From contig NC_045144.1 in the NCBI RefSeq assembly GCF_008831285.2, positions 16,824,590 to 16,888,589 on the forward strand: a DNA stretch of 64,000 nt, given 5' to 3'. The first letter of the stretch is position 1; each line of letters opens with the position of its first letter. This DNA is from Nymphaea colorata (Eukaryota > Streptophyta > Magnoliopsida > Nymphaeales > Nymphaeaceae). A program made the translations under genes and the position numbers. The notes under the pieces were generated by a model. It ran no database searches. It saw only the letters and a program-made list of their open reading frames with translations, and was not told where the DNA came from. Below are positions 15,023 through 25,585 of the stretch, piece after piece.

Positions 15023-15102
15023 GGGACGCTTCCTCTCACTCTCACTTGCAAGAGCATCATACACCACCTGAACATCAGTCTTTCTTCTTCTGCTAGAGTA
15101 AT

Positions 15103-16569
15103 ATGGCGTCTAGAGTGACCATGACTCCCTTCGCAGTTGTTCTTCTGATGTTCATCTCGACTTATGGTACTGATCTCTTACTATTGCTTTTGTATCATAC
15201 AGTGTATATTGTTCCCTCTTGTTGTTTCTCTTCCTCATTTTGAACAGTTTTTTGCTGATCAGTTTGTTGATATATCTTGTAAATTGCGGATAGAATTTTC
15301 ACATTAGTTTTAAGTTCTTCATTGATAGTTTCTCACTTTGTTTCGATGACTGACGATTTTTCAGGATCGTTGGTGAAGGTGGCAAATGGGCAGGTACTTT
15401 TATACATTCTGCAATGGCTGCATTTCATTCTGTTTATACAACTTCCATTTTTCGTCTCTTCTGCTGCTGCAGAATTCGTGTCCTTAACCTTCTGGTCCAG
15501 TTTTCCATACTGTCTGCCTCTATTTTATTCTTTTTTCTCTGATCCCACTTTGAGTAGACTCAATTCTTATGGACTGTCTTGCTTCTTCTGAGGTCCCTAT
15601 TTGTTTTCATTCCATCTTAAAAATTTTACATTGGAAGAACTGAAACAGAGCTCAGTTCTACATGTACCAAAAAAGCTCGGTCATTTTCCTTATCATCTGA
15701 AGAAGGACAAAGTTGCTGACAAGCTGCTGACGTTTTATTTATACATGGTTGCGAACAGAACAATACCTGGTGCATAGCGAGGCCCTCTGCTGAGCAAACT
15801 GTGCTTCAGAACAACATTGACTTCGCATGCTCCAATGGCGTCGACTGCAGCGTGCTGGCTTCAGGTCAGGCCTGCTCTCTCCCGGACACCATAATCAACC
15901 ATGCCTCCGTTGTCATGAACCTCTATTACAGTGCCAATGGCAGGCAGCCCTACACTTGTAGCTTTGCCAATTCTGGCCTCATCACCACTGTAGATCCGAG
16001 TAAGCCTTCTTCCTCCTCCTCATCTCTCCACTGCTAAACACTTAGATGCTATATATATACAGAACAAAATAAACCCTTGATCTTTTCCAAATCAAGCAGA
16101 AAAAAAAAGTGAAAAACCAATACCAGATGTCAGAAATGCCTATCACATTATTCTTCTTGATTTTCTTTCAACAATCTAAAAATGATAAAGAGCAGAGACT
16201 GTTCCTTCCGTCTATAGCCTCTAATGTCTATATATATAAAAACAAAAATAGGCAGGCCAACTTGAAATCTCAGGTTATGCATCTTGAAATTCCACAATAA
16301 GATGAACCTTATGTAACTGTTGGGCTAGTGTACTTTATGCCCTTATATTCAGGGAAAAAAAAAATTACAGTATAGATCCTATTGGGAAAATCACAAAATT
16401 TTGTTCACCTTTGGGAATTATAAACAAAAGGTAGGCCTAAAAAGGAAATCTCCCTTTTCCTTAGGTGTGAATGAATAGGAAATCCCTTTCCAAGTAAGTG
16501 AAATTACCTAGCAGATCAAACTAATGCAGTTCCTATTTTGCAGGCTATGGCAGCTGTGTCTATCCGTGA
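15103..16569 (+). CDS. X8 (CBM43) domain secreted protein, copy X2
   Basis: Paralog of X1 with the same architecture. Exons: 15103-15166, 15365-15393 (29 bp), 15759-15999 and 16544-16569, giving 360 bp and 119 aa. The signal peptide is MASRVTMTPFAVVLLMF. The X8 domain begins NTWCIARPS, keeps all six cysteines and ends YGSCVYP. As in X1 there is no GPI signal, so a secreted wall or matrix protein binding beta-1,3-glucan is inferred from the family. Exon lengths identical to X1, conserved GT/AG sites and a conserved TATA box argue for a working gene. Most differences from X1 are conservative, for example QRC to QAC and GNSG to ANSG. Confidence 0.85.
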
Positions 16570-17525
16570 AGATGCTTCAGCTGGGAAATAACAGTGCAGA
16601 ATCTACCATGAATAATTGTTAGCTTATAGTGCTGCAGCAGCCGCCGCTGCTATCTGGTCCCTCTATTTTGTAGAATTCTGGATTAGGAAAGGTGTGTGAT
16701 AGCTTTGCCATTCACATTCAATGCCCGCTGTAGTTTAATGTGTTGCTCACACTTGCTTATGCTTGGTCAGAGCAATACGTATTGCAGAAAATAATTTTTT
16801 GATTGCATCTACCTGCTGCAGATGTCTGAGGAGTCTGAACACTTCTATTAAAGCTCAAACATAATTACATAAGCAACAGTTTGAAAAAGAAAGTATAAGC
16901 AACCATGATGGGATCTTTCATTCCTGTAGAATATGCAAATCTGGAGGATGACTTCATATATCAACACTAGAACAACATAAGACTCGTGCCATCAAGCATA
17001 AATACAAATCGAGTTGACATAATTCACATAAAGCTTTCAAGCCATGGCAGAAATCGAGAATCCTTCTTAATTTCTTATATCTTCTCTGCCAAAATGAAAA
17101 TTTTTCAAATTGTTTCCACTTTGCATTTGTTAGATATCCAGGATACTGTCAGGTCCTTGGCATGAGAATCCCCAACTTATTAAGACCCACCATATCTGCG
17201 AAGATAAAATGAGATTTCTTATAAATTCCTGCACATAAGGCCCCAAGAATAGGAAGCAGAAGGCAGACAATATATGAACTTCTTAACGCATGTATCACTA
17301 AATCCTAAATAAATACAAAAGAGAAACTTATGAAAAAGCCCAATTGACCATACTATAGGCCTTTGCATGTCTTCTTAATACGATAATAGCAACGCAGAAC
17401 ACTAGCGTGAGCCCAACATCTCATCGGTCTTGAGAACCGTTTCATGAATGAACCTAGCATAATTGCGCAACGGGGACCATTTGTTGAATGAAACTCTGAG
17501 TGAAGGAGAAGTTCCATCATTCCTT
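16570..17525. other. X8 3' flank and intergenic DNA
   Basis: 16570-16955 repeats the X8 3' flank, including a GCAGCAGCCGCCGCTGCTAT-type run and a 'ggaggatgacttcat' block. 17035-17330 resembles 31830-32040 and 41800-42000 ('aagccacggcc..aatc', 'cttctcatttgttaga', 'ctgtcaggtccttg'). No gene seen. Confidence 0.55.
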
Positions 17526-17998
17526 GTGGGGATGCCAATGGATCAGTATCTGAATTGGATATGTTGTAACCGTATCCATTTTCTGAACGAAGAAAGTCAT
17601 ATCAGAATCCAAATCCAAAATCTGATTTTACGATCCGTATCTACTTTTCGGGTATTCACATATTCAAATTCGAAGATGAACAAAGAAAAGTCATATCCAA
17701 ATCCAAATCTGAAATCAGATTTCAAATGACTGTTTTTTATATCCATATTTGAATGCAAATCCCAATTTTTAACCAAATCTTGCCAATGGCTAGAATATTT
17801 AGTTAAAACTAAATCCATTAAATCTGAATTCGGTCTTGTATATCCAAATTAGAATATGATCGGATGTCATTTCTTAAATCTGAATCAAATCCAATTTAGT
17901 AATCAGTTATTAATTTTTTTTTCATATCCAATTTTTTCAAAACCGTTCAGCTGGATATCTGATTTAAATCAGATACGTTTGACATCCCTACCTAGTTA
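17526..17998. mobile_element. hAT-like MITE, GGATCAGATAT family
   Basis: Left end GGGGATGCCAATGGATCAG, right end inverse GATACGTTTGACATCCCTA. The interior is degenerate 'atccaaatccaaaatc' words and T-rich strings. No coding capacity: the reading frames across it are Ser/Asn/Ile-rich artefacts of the repeat. Family copies at 13732, 19305 and 61412. Confidence 0.5.
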
Positions 17999-17999
17999 T

Positions 18000-18825
18000 A
18001 GAATCCTACTTAGGGTGAGCGATCTTATACAACCAACTATGACAAAAGAAGAACATCCAGAAAAAAAAGGCACTCAAGACAATCTTGGTCTTAACCATTT
18101 TCACTAATATCTTCACCAATAAGTTAACCAAACCCAACATGCCATCTCTGTGCCTTGTGCACTGTAAGGTTTCCCCTAAGTTTGACATTGTTACCATTCT
18201 TCCCTATTAACAGGTTGATCAGCTTAATATTAGTCTGAGTTGATGTAAAACAACATTCAGCTAAATTCTTCATTAACTTTCCATTGAAAGAAACCTTAGA
18301 GAACATATTTTAAAAATTTTCGCAAGTGTCTGCTGACTTCAGAATAAAGCACCTGACGGTGCATTATTCTTCTTGGCGTAAACGTTTTTCTTTCACTAGC
18401 ATGAACAGTACGTTTTGCATGCGCTGTCATTCTTCGGATCTAGTGTCCTTATGTCTCTCTCTCTATGTGTGTGTAATTTTTTGGAAAATCTAAGAGTAAG
18501 AGCACTCAAAAGTATAGGAATAAAATATATAATCAAAGAAATATCATGTCCACTAAAAGCTAGCTTTTCATGGAAATACTGCACCACTAAGGAGCCGTGC
18601 TTCAATACCTGTTCTGAAATGCTTTATAAAAATTGTTTCAATCTAGTTTTTTTTTAATGTTTACTTAGAAGAAAGGAAACGGCCTTGCGTAAATCCTCCA
18701 AGCGTATGCCATTATGCCTCTAAGTTTGGCTTATTTTTGGATTTGGGTGGATTTACGGGACATCTTTCAATTCGGATGTCGTGTTCGACACCGTTTTTAA
18801 TCCAAAAGAATAACACATTGAAATG
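18000..18825. other. Intergenic, no gene recognised
   Basis: Short reading frames on both strands (60-83 aa) with no motif. I see nothing else beyond a CT/GT-rich stretch at about 18448-18476. Confidence 0.5.
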
Positions 18826-18945
18826 TGGTAGCAATAATGAGATTCTAACCTTGGATTTGGAATGTGATAGCAATCATGAGATTCGAACCTTGGATCCCTT
18901 ATGAGCTGACTGGTTGCGCTATGCCATCATCCTGAAAGCCCATAG
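18826..18945 (-). mobile_element. Candidate tRNA-derived SINE fragment
   Basis: On the minus strand, a box-A-like TAGCGCAACCAG (complement at about 18911-18922) is followed about 30 bp on by a box-B-like GGTTCGAATCTC (complement at about 18877-18888). This is the internal Pol III promoter layout of plant SINEs. The box B segment is tandemly duplicated with a period of about 44 bp, the second copy degraded to GGTTAGAATCTC. No poly-A tail or target duplication was identified. Confidence 0.35.
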
Positions 18946-18949
18946 TACT

Positions 18950-19035
18950 ATACTCTCAACCCTTACACGCTCAACAGGTAAAACTTACACTCCTCTCAAC
19001 CCTTAAACGCTCAACACGTAAAACTTACACTCTCA
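18950..19035. repeat. 40 bp direct repeat, two copies plus partial
   Basis: A unit beginning CTCTCAACCCTTA and continuing to AAACTTACACTC occurs at about 18953 and 18993. A partial third copy follows. Confidence 0.7.
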
Positions 19036-19049
19036 ACGGTAAGGACTAA

Positions 19050-19125
19050 GGAGGGTAATGCCCATGAGAATCGAACCTAACGCGACCTTTCCATGTGCTG
19101 CAGATCCAACCAGTTACATTAAACA
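19050..19125 (-). mobile_element. Candidate tRNA-derived SINE fragment 2
   Basis: Minus strand shows a box-A-like TGTAACTGGTTGG followed by a box-B-like AGGTTCGATTCTC, spaced as in tRNA-derived SINEs. Ends not resolved, and it could be a decayed tRNA-like repeat rather than a SINE. Confidence 0.35.
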
Positions 19126-19304
19126 ATAGTTGGCAAAGATGAATTACCAAATGGTTTCGAACTTACACGTAAATGTTTCATCCCTACATGCCATCCCAAC
19201 CATATTGTATTGGCCACAAGATGGGGTAATTGAAAAATAAAGGTTCAAGGTTTTGTGAAGGGCAGTCGATATATATATATAGTTCTTCACAAACTCATGT
19301 AAAT

Positions 19305-19752
19305 AGGGATGTCAACTGATCGGATTCGGATCAGATATATCCTTAATCATATCTGCTTTTTTGGATATTCATATATTCGGATTCAAATTTGGATTCGAAT
19401 TCAAATAAAGAAAAGTCATATCCGAATCCAAATCTAAAATCCAATTTTACAATCCAAATTCGATCCGAATCCGTTTTTTATATTTATATCCAAATCCGAA
19501 TTTTGACGAATTTTGCCAATTTTTCAAATTTAATAGCATTAGATACACGGTATTTGTCTAAAAATGTATCTGATCTGAGTCCGTATTTGAACCCAATTGG
19601 ATATCTATGTATGTCCGAATCCGATCAGATTTCATTTATTAAACCCAAATCCAATCCAATTTCTTTGATATTAAATTGTTTTCAATATCCGATTTTTTTG
19701 GATCAGTTTGGTCTGATATCCGTTTCAAATAGGATATATTGACATCCTTAGG
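19305..19752. mobile_element. hAT-like MITE, GGATCAGATAT family (clearest ends)
   Basis: Left terminus TAGGGATGTCAACTGATCGG. Right terminus ATATTGACATCCTTA, whose inverse is TAAGGATGTCAATAT: 11 of the first 12 positions agree. Interior words such as GGATTCGGATCAGATATATCC recur degenerately in both orientations. Length about 450 bp. The terminal sequence is hAT-like, but no exact 8 bp target duplication is visible. Confidence 0.55.
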
Positions 19753-20092
19753 GTTAAAAAAGCTAGTCACCTGTTCAAATGTGAAAAACTCAACTATCTT
19801 GGTGAATGTCCGCCATATTGATTTGGTGATCATATATTCTGGTAAAATAAACTTGCCCACTTAATTTCTTACTATGTTTATACTTTTGTAGTAATTCTGT
19901 TACTTAAATGTCACTTAATGTCATTATTGATAGCGAACAGTTTGCAACGTGGTTCAAACTCAAGGAGTAAGAGGTTTAAAACCTGTGGTTGCTGAAACAT
20001 TTTGCTATTGCTATGGAATGTAAATTTATCCAACCTCTGAACAAAACCAAAACCTTTGATGTATACAGGCATGGTCTTGGAAAGAACGCTGG

Positions 20093-20345
20093 GCAAGGGG
20101 TCGGGTACCCAACCCGGTCTTGGGCTCGGGCCGACAAGTTATCAGGCCGGCCCAGTGGGCCCAACTAAGCCCACTTCGTTTCGACAAGATTTTTTAATAT
20201 ATATTTTATTGATTATTATATATAATTATAATATTTTAATATAATTAATTATATTTACACATTATATTTTTTATTAAAAATATATATTTTTAATTTAATC
20301 GAACTGGCCAGATGCCCAGACTTGCTTGAGAATTCGACGCAGCAG
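20093..20345. mobile_element. hAT-like element, GC-rich end family
   Basis: GGGTCGGGTACCCAACCCGG and a GGGCTCGGGCCG segment at the left, then an AT-rich core (about 20190-20300). Same architecture as 610-930, but the right end is truncated where the next duplication block begins. Confidence 0.4.
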
Positions 20346-21336
20346 CGGTTCTCCTTAATAAAACATTGAAAAAAAAAATCAGTTTGAAAATCAATGAGAA
20401 TGCTTGAAAATTATCTTTTAAAAATAAAACGCCGTTGATTTAAAAAAAGATTATCAAAATACTCAAAGCAGTACGTAGTTAAAACGGACATTATTGCTGT
20501 TCTACAATCGGCCGTCAAACTGGTTCAAATTGAAGCCAATTCAGGCGGTTAGTGTATAAATATACGTAGCGACTTCCCCAAGATACGTATTTTCAAGGCA
20601 AGGTGAGTTTTATAAGGAACCAAAGTTTTCCCAGTAGAAGATATGGTGTCTGTGAGCATATATGGTCATGAACAAGGTATGTTCTGCGTGCACAATCCCA
20701 AGGAGAAAGATTTCAAGCATTCTTTTATTGAAAGATATATTAAAACAGGCCAAGTGGTTACTTATAAAGACAAATGAATAGGCGATCCAGGTACGAGCGA
20801 ATCTATTCATCACTAGAGCATTCTCCTTCCAACATAGGATTTTGTCTGTCTAATTTTTTTTTTATATTATTTTATGCAAGTAACATAATAATATATTCAC
20901 CTTATTTGAGATTTAGTTCTTTTGAAGCAGGTTAGATATAGTTTCTGCCGATTTTTCTTGCTTGTCCTCTTATGTAGAGTGGAATATTAGGTCCGTGCCT
21001 TAGGCTAATAATCACTCCAAACTTTTGAAGCTCAAAATTCTAACTCCAGCATGCATTGGCACTACAGGCCACCCTAAACTAACCAAACTCTTCCTGACTC
21101 TATAGGGAAAGAATATGATTTTGGATATTATCCGGTGCCTTGATTATACTCTGAAACTCATTAGTCTGGTTAATTTGATCCGAAATTAGAGCCCAATTAG
21201 TCATCAAACTTTAGTCTGTTAATGAACGATCTTCTTACTGGTTCCAATCCCAATCTGATTCCTGGGGCATGTGGAAACTCCAGCTTGGCAGTGTATTGTT
21301 TATATAGGAATCCAAATCTAATTCCAAAAACACTAA
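20345..21336. repeat. X8-unit upstream block (copy 3)
   Basis: Aligns by eye over about 950 bp with 61800-62720 at the right end of the window. Shared words include 'cagtttgaaaatcaatgagaat', 'gcagtacgtagttaaaac', 'gcataTATGGTCATGAACAAGG' and 'ggatattatccggtgccttgat'. No gene supported. The block is interrupted at about 21336 by the gene-carrying insertion and resumes at 23354. Confidence 0.7.
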
Positions 21337-21597
21337 TAAGTCGTTTGATGGCCAAAAAAACACGCGGAACAGGACACACTTGTTTTATTTAGTTGAGTTT
21401 TCATTTGGACACAGTAAACAGAACGGACGCCTGGACAAAGGTATAAATTACTTCCTGTCTTAAACTTAGACTGTTCCGAGCTCGGAACAGGCTAGCACCA
21501 TCTCCTGCCCCGAGAACCCACCCCGGACCTCCTGAGTTGCCCTCTTGTCGAGCTCCTTCTCCCCCTTCTGAGTCTCCCTCTCGCCCCCGCGGAAGAA

Positions 21598-22015
21598 ATG
21601 GCGGCGAGAGCCAGAGGAGGAGGGGGAGGTAGGGTTGTTGAAATGCTGGCGAGGAGGAGCCAGGAGGCGAGCCCCGAGAGGATGATGGTCTGGACGGAGC
21701 AAAGGGCGCCGAGGCAGGAGCGCAGGGTTCTGGTGCTTTACTACCTCTGCAAGAACGGTCAGCTCGAGCATCTGCATTTCATGGAGGTTCCTCTGTATTC
21801 TGTCGAGGGGCTGTGCCTCAGAGGTGAGATTCTCCGAGAGCCTTCCGTCGTCCTTCCTATGCGCTGTTCGTTTCCGTGTTTTTCTCGTTTGTTTTTGTTG
21901 CTTTCGTTTCTTCCCGCTTCCTGAAATCGATCCTGGTTGTTCTTGTCCTTGCAGATGTGACGAGCCATCTAAACTTCCTCAGGGGAAAACGAATCACTTC
22001 TATGTACTCCAAGCG
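21598..22015 (+). pseudogene. SOSEKI (DUF966) N-terminal fragment, two exons
   Basis: Exon 21598-21823 and exon 21955-22015, with a GT..AG intron retained between them. They encode the start of a SOSEKI protein: a Gly/Arg-rich N-terminus, then the DIX-like domain (RRVLVLYYLCKNGQLEH, HFMEVPLYSVEGL, LNFLRGKRITSMYSKR). Full SOSEKI proteins run several hundred residues and act as polymerising polarity proteins at cell edges. Here only about 95 codons remain and the domain stops before its usual WHDL segment. The SMYSWS motif usual before SKR lacks WS. It sits inside the 2.0 kb transposon-like insertion, so it is a captured fragment rather than a native gene. The frame is open across both exons. 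Confidence 0.75.
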
Positions 22016-22435
22016 GTATGGATCGTCCATTTTCCCCTTTCTTCATCTTACTTTTTTTGCTTCTTTGTTTCCTTCTTCATCTTACTTTTTTTTGCTGAAG
22101 TTACTGTGTCTTACTCAACTTTAGCTCTGAATTTACTATTTTTTGTCGTATTTATTATACTTAGCATTTTTAGACTTTTCTTTACAGTTGCTTTGTTGAT
22201 CATTGTGTATCTTCTGATTCTTAGTCTGAACCATGTTTCTTTTTTTCAAATTTTAAGTTTTTATCCTTTAATGATTTAATTTTTCTAGAAAAGGGTGCAA
22301 ACATTTCTTACGAGTTTCGTATCTCTTTCCTTGAACAGCCGCAATTCCTGCCTACTTCATCATTGCTGACAAGACAATCCTATAGTGTGCATGGAGAAAT
22401 ACTCAGGCAAATTTTAACAATTCTTTGATTTCTAG

Positions 22436-22748
22436 CCACTCCACGCACTTGGCTTACTCTGTTTCGTCTGTTGATTTTCCCCATAGTGGTGGAGCTCATT
22501 TAGGTGGATATAGCTTCAATAATGCTGCTTACCAACAGCATCCAATGACCATGATGAACATCAATAGGTCGAACCAGAACCAGAACCAGATGCTGAATGA
22601 GAGATACATGCAGATGATGTACAACAGGTCTTCTCTCACCCCACTTGCTACCACTTCCTACTACAACTATCAGCCACAATCACAGACAGCAGAGTATGCT
22701 ACCTATTTGTTCAGTGATGATAACACCAGCAGTTGTGCCATCATGTGA
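22436..22748 (+). pseudogene. HIPP C-terminal fragment with CaaX box
   Basis: An open frame of about 103 codons that reads as the C-terminal low-complexity tail of a heavy-metal-associated isoprenylated plant protein: MTMMNINRSNQNQNQMLNE, then YMQMMYNRS, then EYATYLFSDDNTSSCAIM. The last four residues, CAIM, form a farnesylation (CaaX) motif. The N-terminal HMA metal-binding domains are absent. The AG acceptor at 22434-22435 puts this exon in frame with the upstream SOSEKI exon (5' part 287 nt, this part 313 nt, total 600 nt). No ATG starts the fragment itself, so alone it is not a gene. A/G-rich 3' UTR-like DNA follows. Confidence 0.7.
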
Positions 22749-23075
22749 AGGGGAATGAAAAAAAAAGAAAAACAAAGAAATAAACATGATGTCTTTGTCT
22801 ACCGTGTTTAGAATGTAGGAGATAAGGCCTTATTAAGTGTTTCCCCTTTTTTTTTTTTATTTCAGTCCTTTGTTGAATGATCTACGGTGTTCTCGTTGGT
22901 TGCACAACATCTTGTTCGGCATAAGAGGATATGGTTCTGGCCGAATGTGTTGGAACGATATAGTTGGATGTTGCTGTAACAATGATGTGTTGCTGTAACA
23001 ATGATGTATCATGGACTAAGCTCTGTAATAAACTTCTTGCTGCTGGTTTTGTTTATGAAAATGGGATTTGCTTAT

Positions 23076-23078
<3 letters not shown>

Positions 23079-23103
<25 letters not shown>
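23079..23103. repeat. (GA)n microsatellite
   Basis: About 25 bp of GA repeats inside the Pack-type insertion, 3' of the HIPP fragment. Confidence 0.9.
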
Positions 23104-23106
<3 letters not shown>

Positions 23107-23517
23107 AAAACAAAATTGACTATAAAAAAACACAAACATTGGACAAAACAAAAACAGACACCGAAATGAACCGACAGAACGGATAAAACAAACATTTGCG
23201 AAACAAACGCTGGACAAGAGGAACTTAGTGTTTTGTTTCTAAAATCATCAAACGTTGGACAAAGAGCACCATTATCCATGAGGACATGACAGTAGTCTCA
23301 TGGACAGGATGTCCTATCCGTCGTGTCTCAATAAACAACAATCAAACGACCTTTAAGAGTACGAAGTTTCTCAATGATTAGGTGTGAGTGAGAAAAGTAT
23401 TTTATCTTAGGTGAAAGAGTTGAATCTCATTAGTGGAACCGGTAATAATAACATCTAATTCAATTAGGTTGCATTTGATGGCCTTTGATCTATATAATGA
23501 TTGAAAAACTTAGAAAT

Positions 23518-23877
23518 AAGGGTGGCAATGAATTGGGTACTCAATGGAGAGTTGGGTATCCAGCCCGCGATGGGCCAGGCTTTCGCACAATTGAACTGGC
23601 CCGATTAAAATATTTGCCAGATTGGGTTATCCCGAGTTGGGTATTGGGGGCCGACTTGACCGGATACATATATAGTCACATTACTTATTTTGTTTTCTCT
23701 CTCCTCCCCCTTTATGTGTGCGTTTGTGTGCTTGTGTGTGCCATCTTTAGCATATGACACCAGCAATTGTTGAACATGATATTTAAGCGGGCTAAACTTA
23801 GCCGCCGGCAATGACTTCGGGCCACTTCGAGCACCAGTTCGAGCACAACTTTGTCGAGCCCATGCCTACCCTTACTT
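23518..23877. mobile_element. hAT-like element, GC-rich end family
   Basis: Left end AGGGTGGCAATGAATTGGG. Right end GAGCCCATGCCTACCCTTA, whose inverse TAAGGGTAGGCATGGGCTC partly matches the left end. It contains a TG-rich stretch near 23716-23742. The paralog at 63258-63810 occupies the same place in its duplication unit, so the insertion predates that duplication. Confidence 0.5.
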
Positions 23878-24225
23878 GAAATGAAAGGATATGAATTTGA
23901 GAAGTGTCCAAAAAAGGTGGAGACTACCGAAGAAAAGACTCAAAAAATAAACAACAAAAAGGAAAGGTATGTGATCACGGATGAGGCTTCGTTTCCTTTT
24001 TTATCCATCTCCTTCATTTTCCATGATTTAAGCGTTTTAGATTTCGGGGAATGAGTAGGTGTTGCTGGTTTTTTACGCGTCTTGGTCCATTTAATGTTAC
24101 ATATTGATCGCTTTAATTTGTAATGTCTCGCCGGCCTCTGTCTTCTTCCTTTCTCAGTGCCTTCATCCAATGGAAGAACCAGAAAATTTATTAAGCGGCC
24201 TTTCTGTTTTGAGATTTTTTTCCTC
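23878..24225. repeat. X8-unit proximal upstream block (copy 3)
   Basis: Matches 63827-64000 at the window end, for example 'gtgatcacggatgag', 'cttcgtttccttttttatcc' and 'ttcggggaatgagtaggt'. It leads directly into the X3 promoter. Confidence 0.7.
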
Positions 24226-24233
24226 TATAAATA
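24226..24233 (+). promoter_or_regulatory. TATA box of X8 pseudogene X3
   Basis: TATAAATA lies 88 bp upstream of the ATG and is followed by the conserved CTTGCAAGAGCATCAT leader, as in X1 and X2. Confidence 0.7.
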
Positions 24234-25262
24234 GAGAGACGCTACCCGCCACTCTTACTTGCAAGAGCATCATAGACCACCTGAACATCAATCCTTCTTC
24301 TTCTGCTCCAGTGATGGAATCTAGAGTGACCTTGAATTCCTTGGCTCTTCTTCTCCTGATGTTAATCGTCAGTCATGGTACTGAGATCTCCTATTGTTGC
24401 TTTGTTATCTCACATTATTCTTTCCCCTTGTTTCTGCAGTCCTAATCTCGAATCCTGCCTATAGTTTTATGCTGCAGATCTTGAAATTGTGAATATATTT
24501 TCTTTCTTGTTAGCTTCAATCTTCACAGGTAACTTCTCATTTTGTTTTCGTGTTTTGACATTTTTTTCAGGATCATTCGTGAAGGTGGTAAACGGGCAGG
24601 TACTTTTCTACATTCTGAAATGATTAATGTATTTGTTCTAGAATCAAATGGTTCCGATAAACTACCCGCTTCAGTACTCCATACTTTCTGCCTCGTTCTT
24701 CTTTTCTTTTGGTTCCCAATTTGAGCTTCTCAAGTATGACAGTCCCCTGTTTGTCTCCTTTCCATTGTTTTACTATTGTTAGTGCTAAGCAAATAGTTCC
24801 CAATTAACCATGTCTGATCATCAAAATAGTCTATCTCAAATAAATGAATGCTGAGACTTTTCTTCCTTACCATTGCTTCTTTCAACAGAAGTACTTGACT
24901 ACGATGCTAAATTCGATTCTGACCTGATCATCTGTAATGTATTTTGCTGTTCCGGATTTGATCCATCTCTTGTACTCAGATAATATGGTAAAGAAGGTTT
25001 ATAACTAATTAAGGGGAGCGTCTGATGAGCAGAATAGTTTTCATCATTCAGAAACTCACTCTTCATATTGCCGCTTAGTTCAAAGGGAAAAAGAAAATGC
25101 ATCAAATGCCACTTAAAGATTTCATACTTGAAAATGAAATCTATAACACAGCTTGGTTGTGAACAGAACCACACCTGGTGCATAGCGAGGCCCTCTAGTG
25201 AAGAAACTATGCTTCAGAACAACATTGATTTAGCGTGCTCCAATGGCGTCGACTGCAGCGTG

Positions 25263-25573
25263 TGTTAGCAGAATTACAGGGATTGCCTCCATTTCTTAGG
25301 AAGGTGAATCAAATCACGCCTTTCCTTTCTCACTATTTCCATATCATTTGTTTCCTTTTTTTCTTCAAAGGAACAGTTATGAGAATTCTGCGTGATTCTC
25401 TTACCATAATCTGGTATGGCCTGTACTCTATAAATTGAGGATTCATCCTCCCTATCCTGTATCAAAGAAAATAAAGGAGAGCTCCCTTTCTCGTGGACGT
25501 AGGCATTAGAATGCCGAACCACGTACATGCTTGAGTATTGCTGTGTTCCCAATCTTTATATCTCTTTTTAACA
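25263..25573 (+). repeat. Copia 5' LTR
   Basis: 311 bp, TGTTAGCAG..TTTTTAACA, with TGTTA/TAACA inverted ends. A TATAAATT near 25429 and the GC-richer 'ctccctttctcgtgg' stretch form the likely promoter and leader. Confidence 0.95.
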
Positions 25574-25585
25574 TGGTATCAGAGC
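25574..25585 (+). other. Copia primer-binding site
   Basis: TGGTATCAGAGC directly follows the 5' LTR. It is complementary to the 3' end of initiator methionine tRNA, the usual primer of plant copia elements. Confidence 0.9.

Larger units (their letters stand above)
21337..23353. mobile_element. Pack-type DNA transposon carrying SOSEKI and HIPP fragments
   Basis: A 2.0 kb insertion defined against the homologous block at about 62700-62740, which lacks it. Flanking TAA occurs at 21334-21336 and 23354-23356. Imperfect terminal inverted repeats: left TAAGTCGTTTGATGG, then ACACGCGGAACAGGACAC; right, inverted, AAAGGTCGTTTGATTGTTG, then ACACGACGGATAGGACAT. A TAA target and these ends fit PIF/Harbinger best; hAT or Mutator is not excluded. 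No transposase inside. The cargo is two exons of a SOSEKI gene with their intron, plus a HIPP C-terminal exon. Capture of two unrelated genes into one small element is the hallmark of Pack-type transposons. Confidence 0.6.

Noticed and set aside
21824-22279. 151-residue plus-strand hydrophobic frame
   Set aside because: It runs through the captured SOSEKI intron; Phe/Leu richness comes from T-rich intron DNA and not from a membrane protein.
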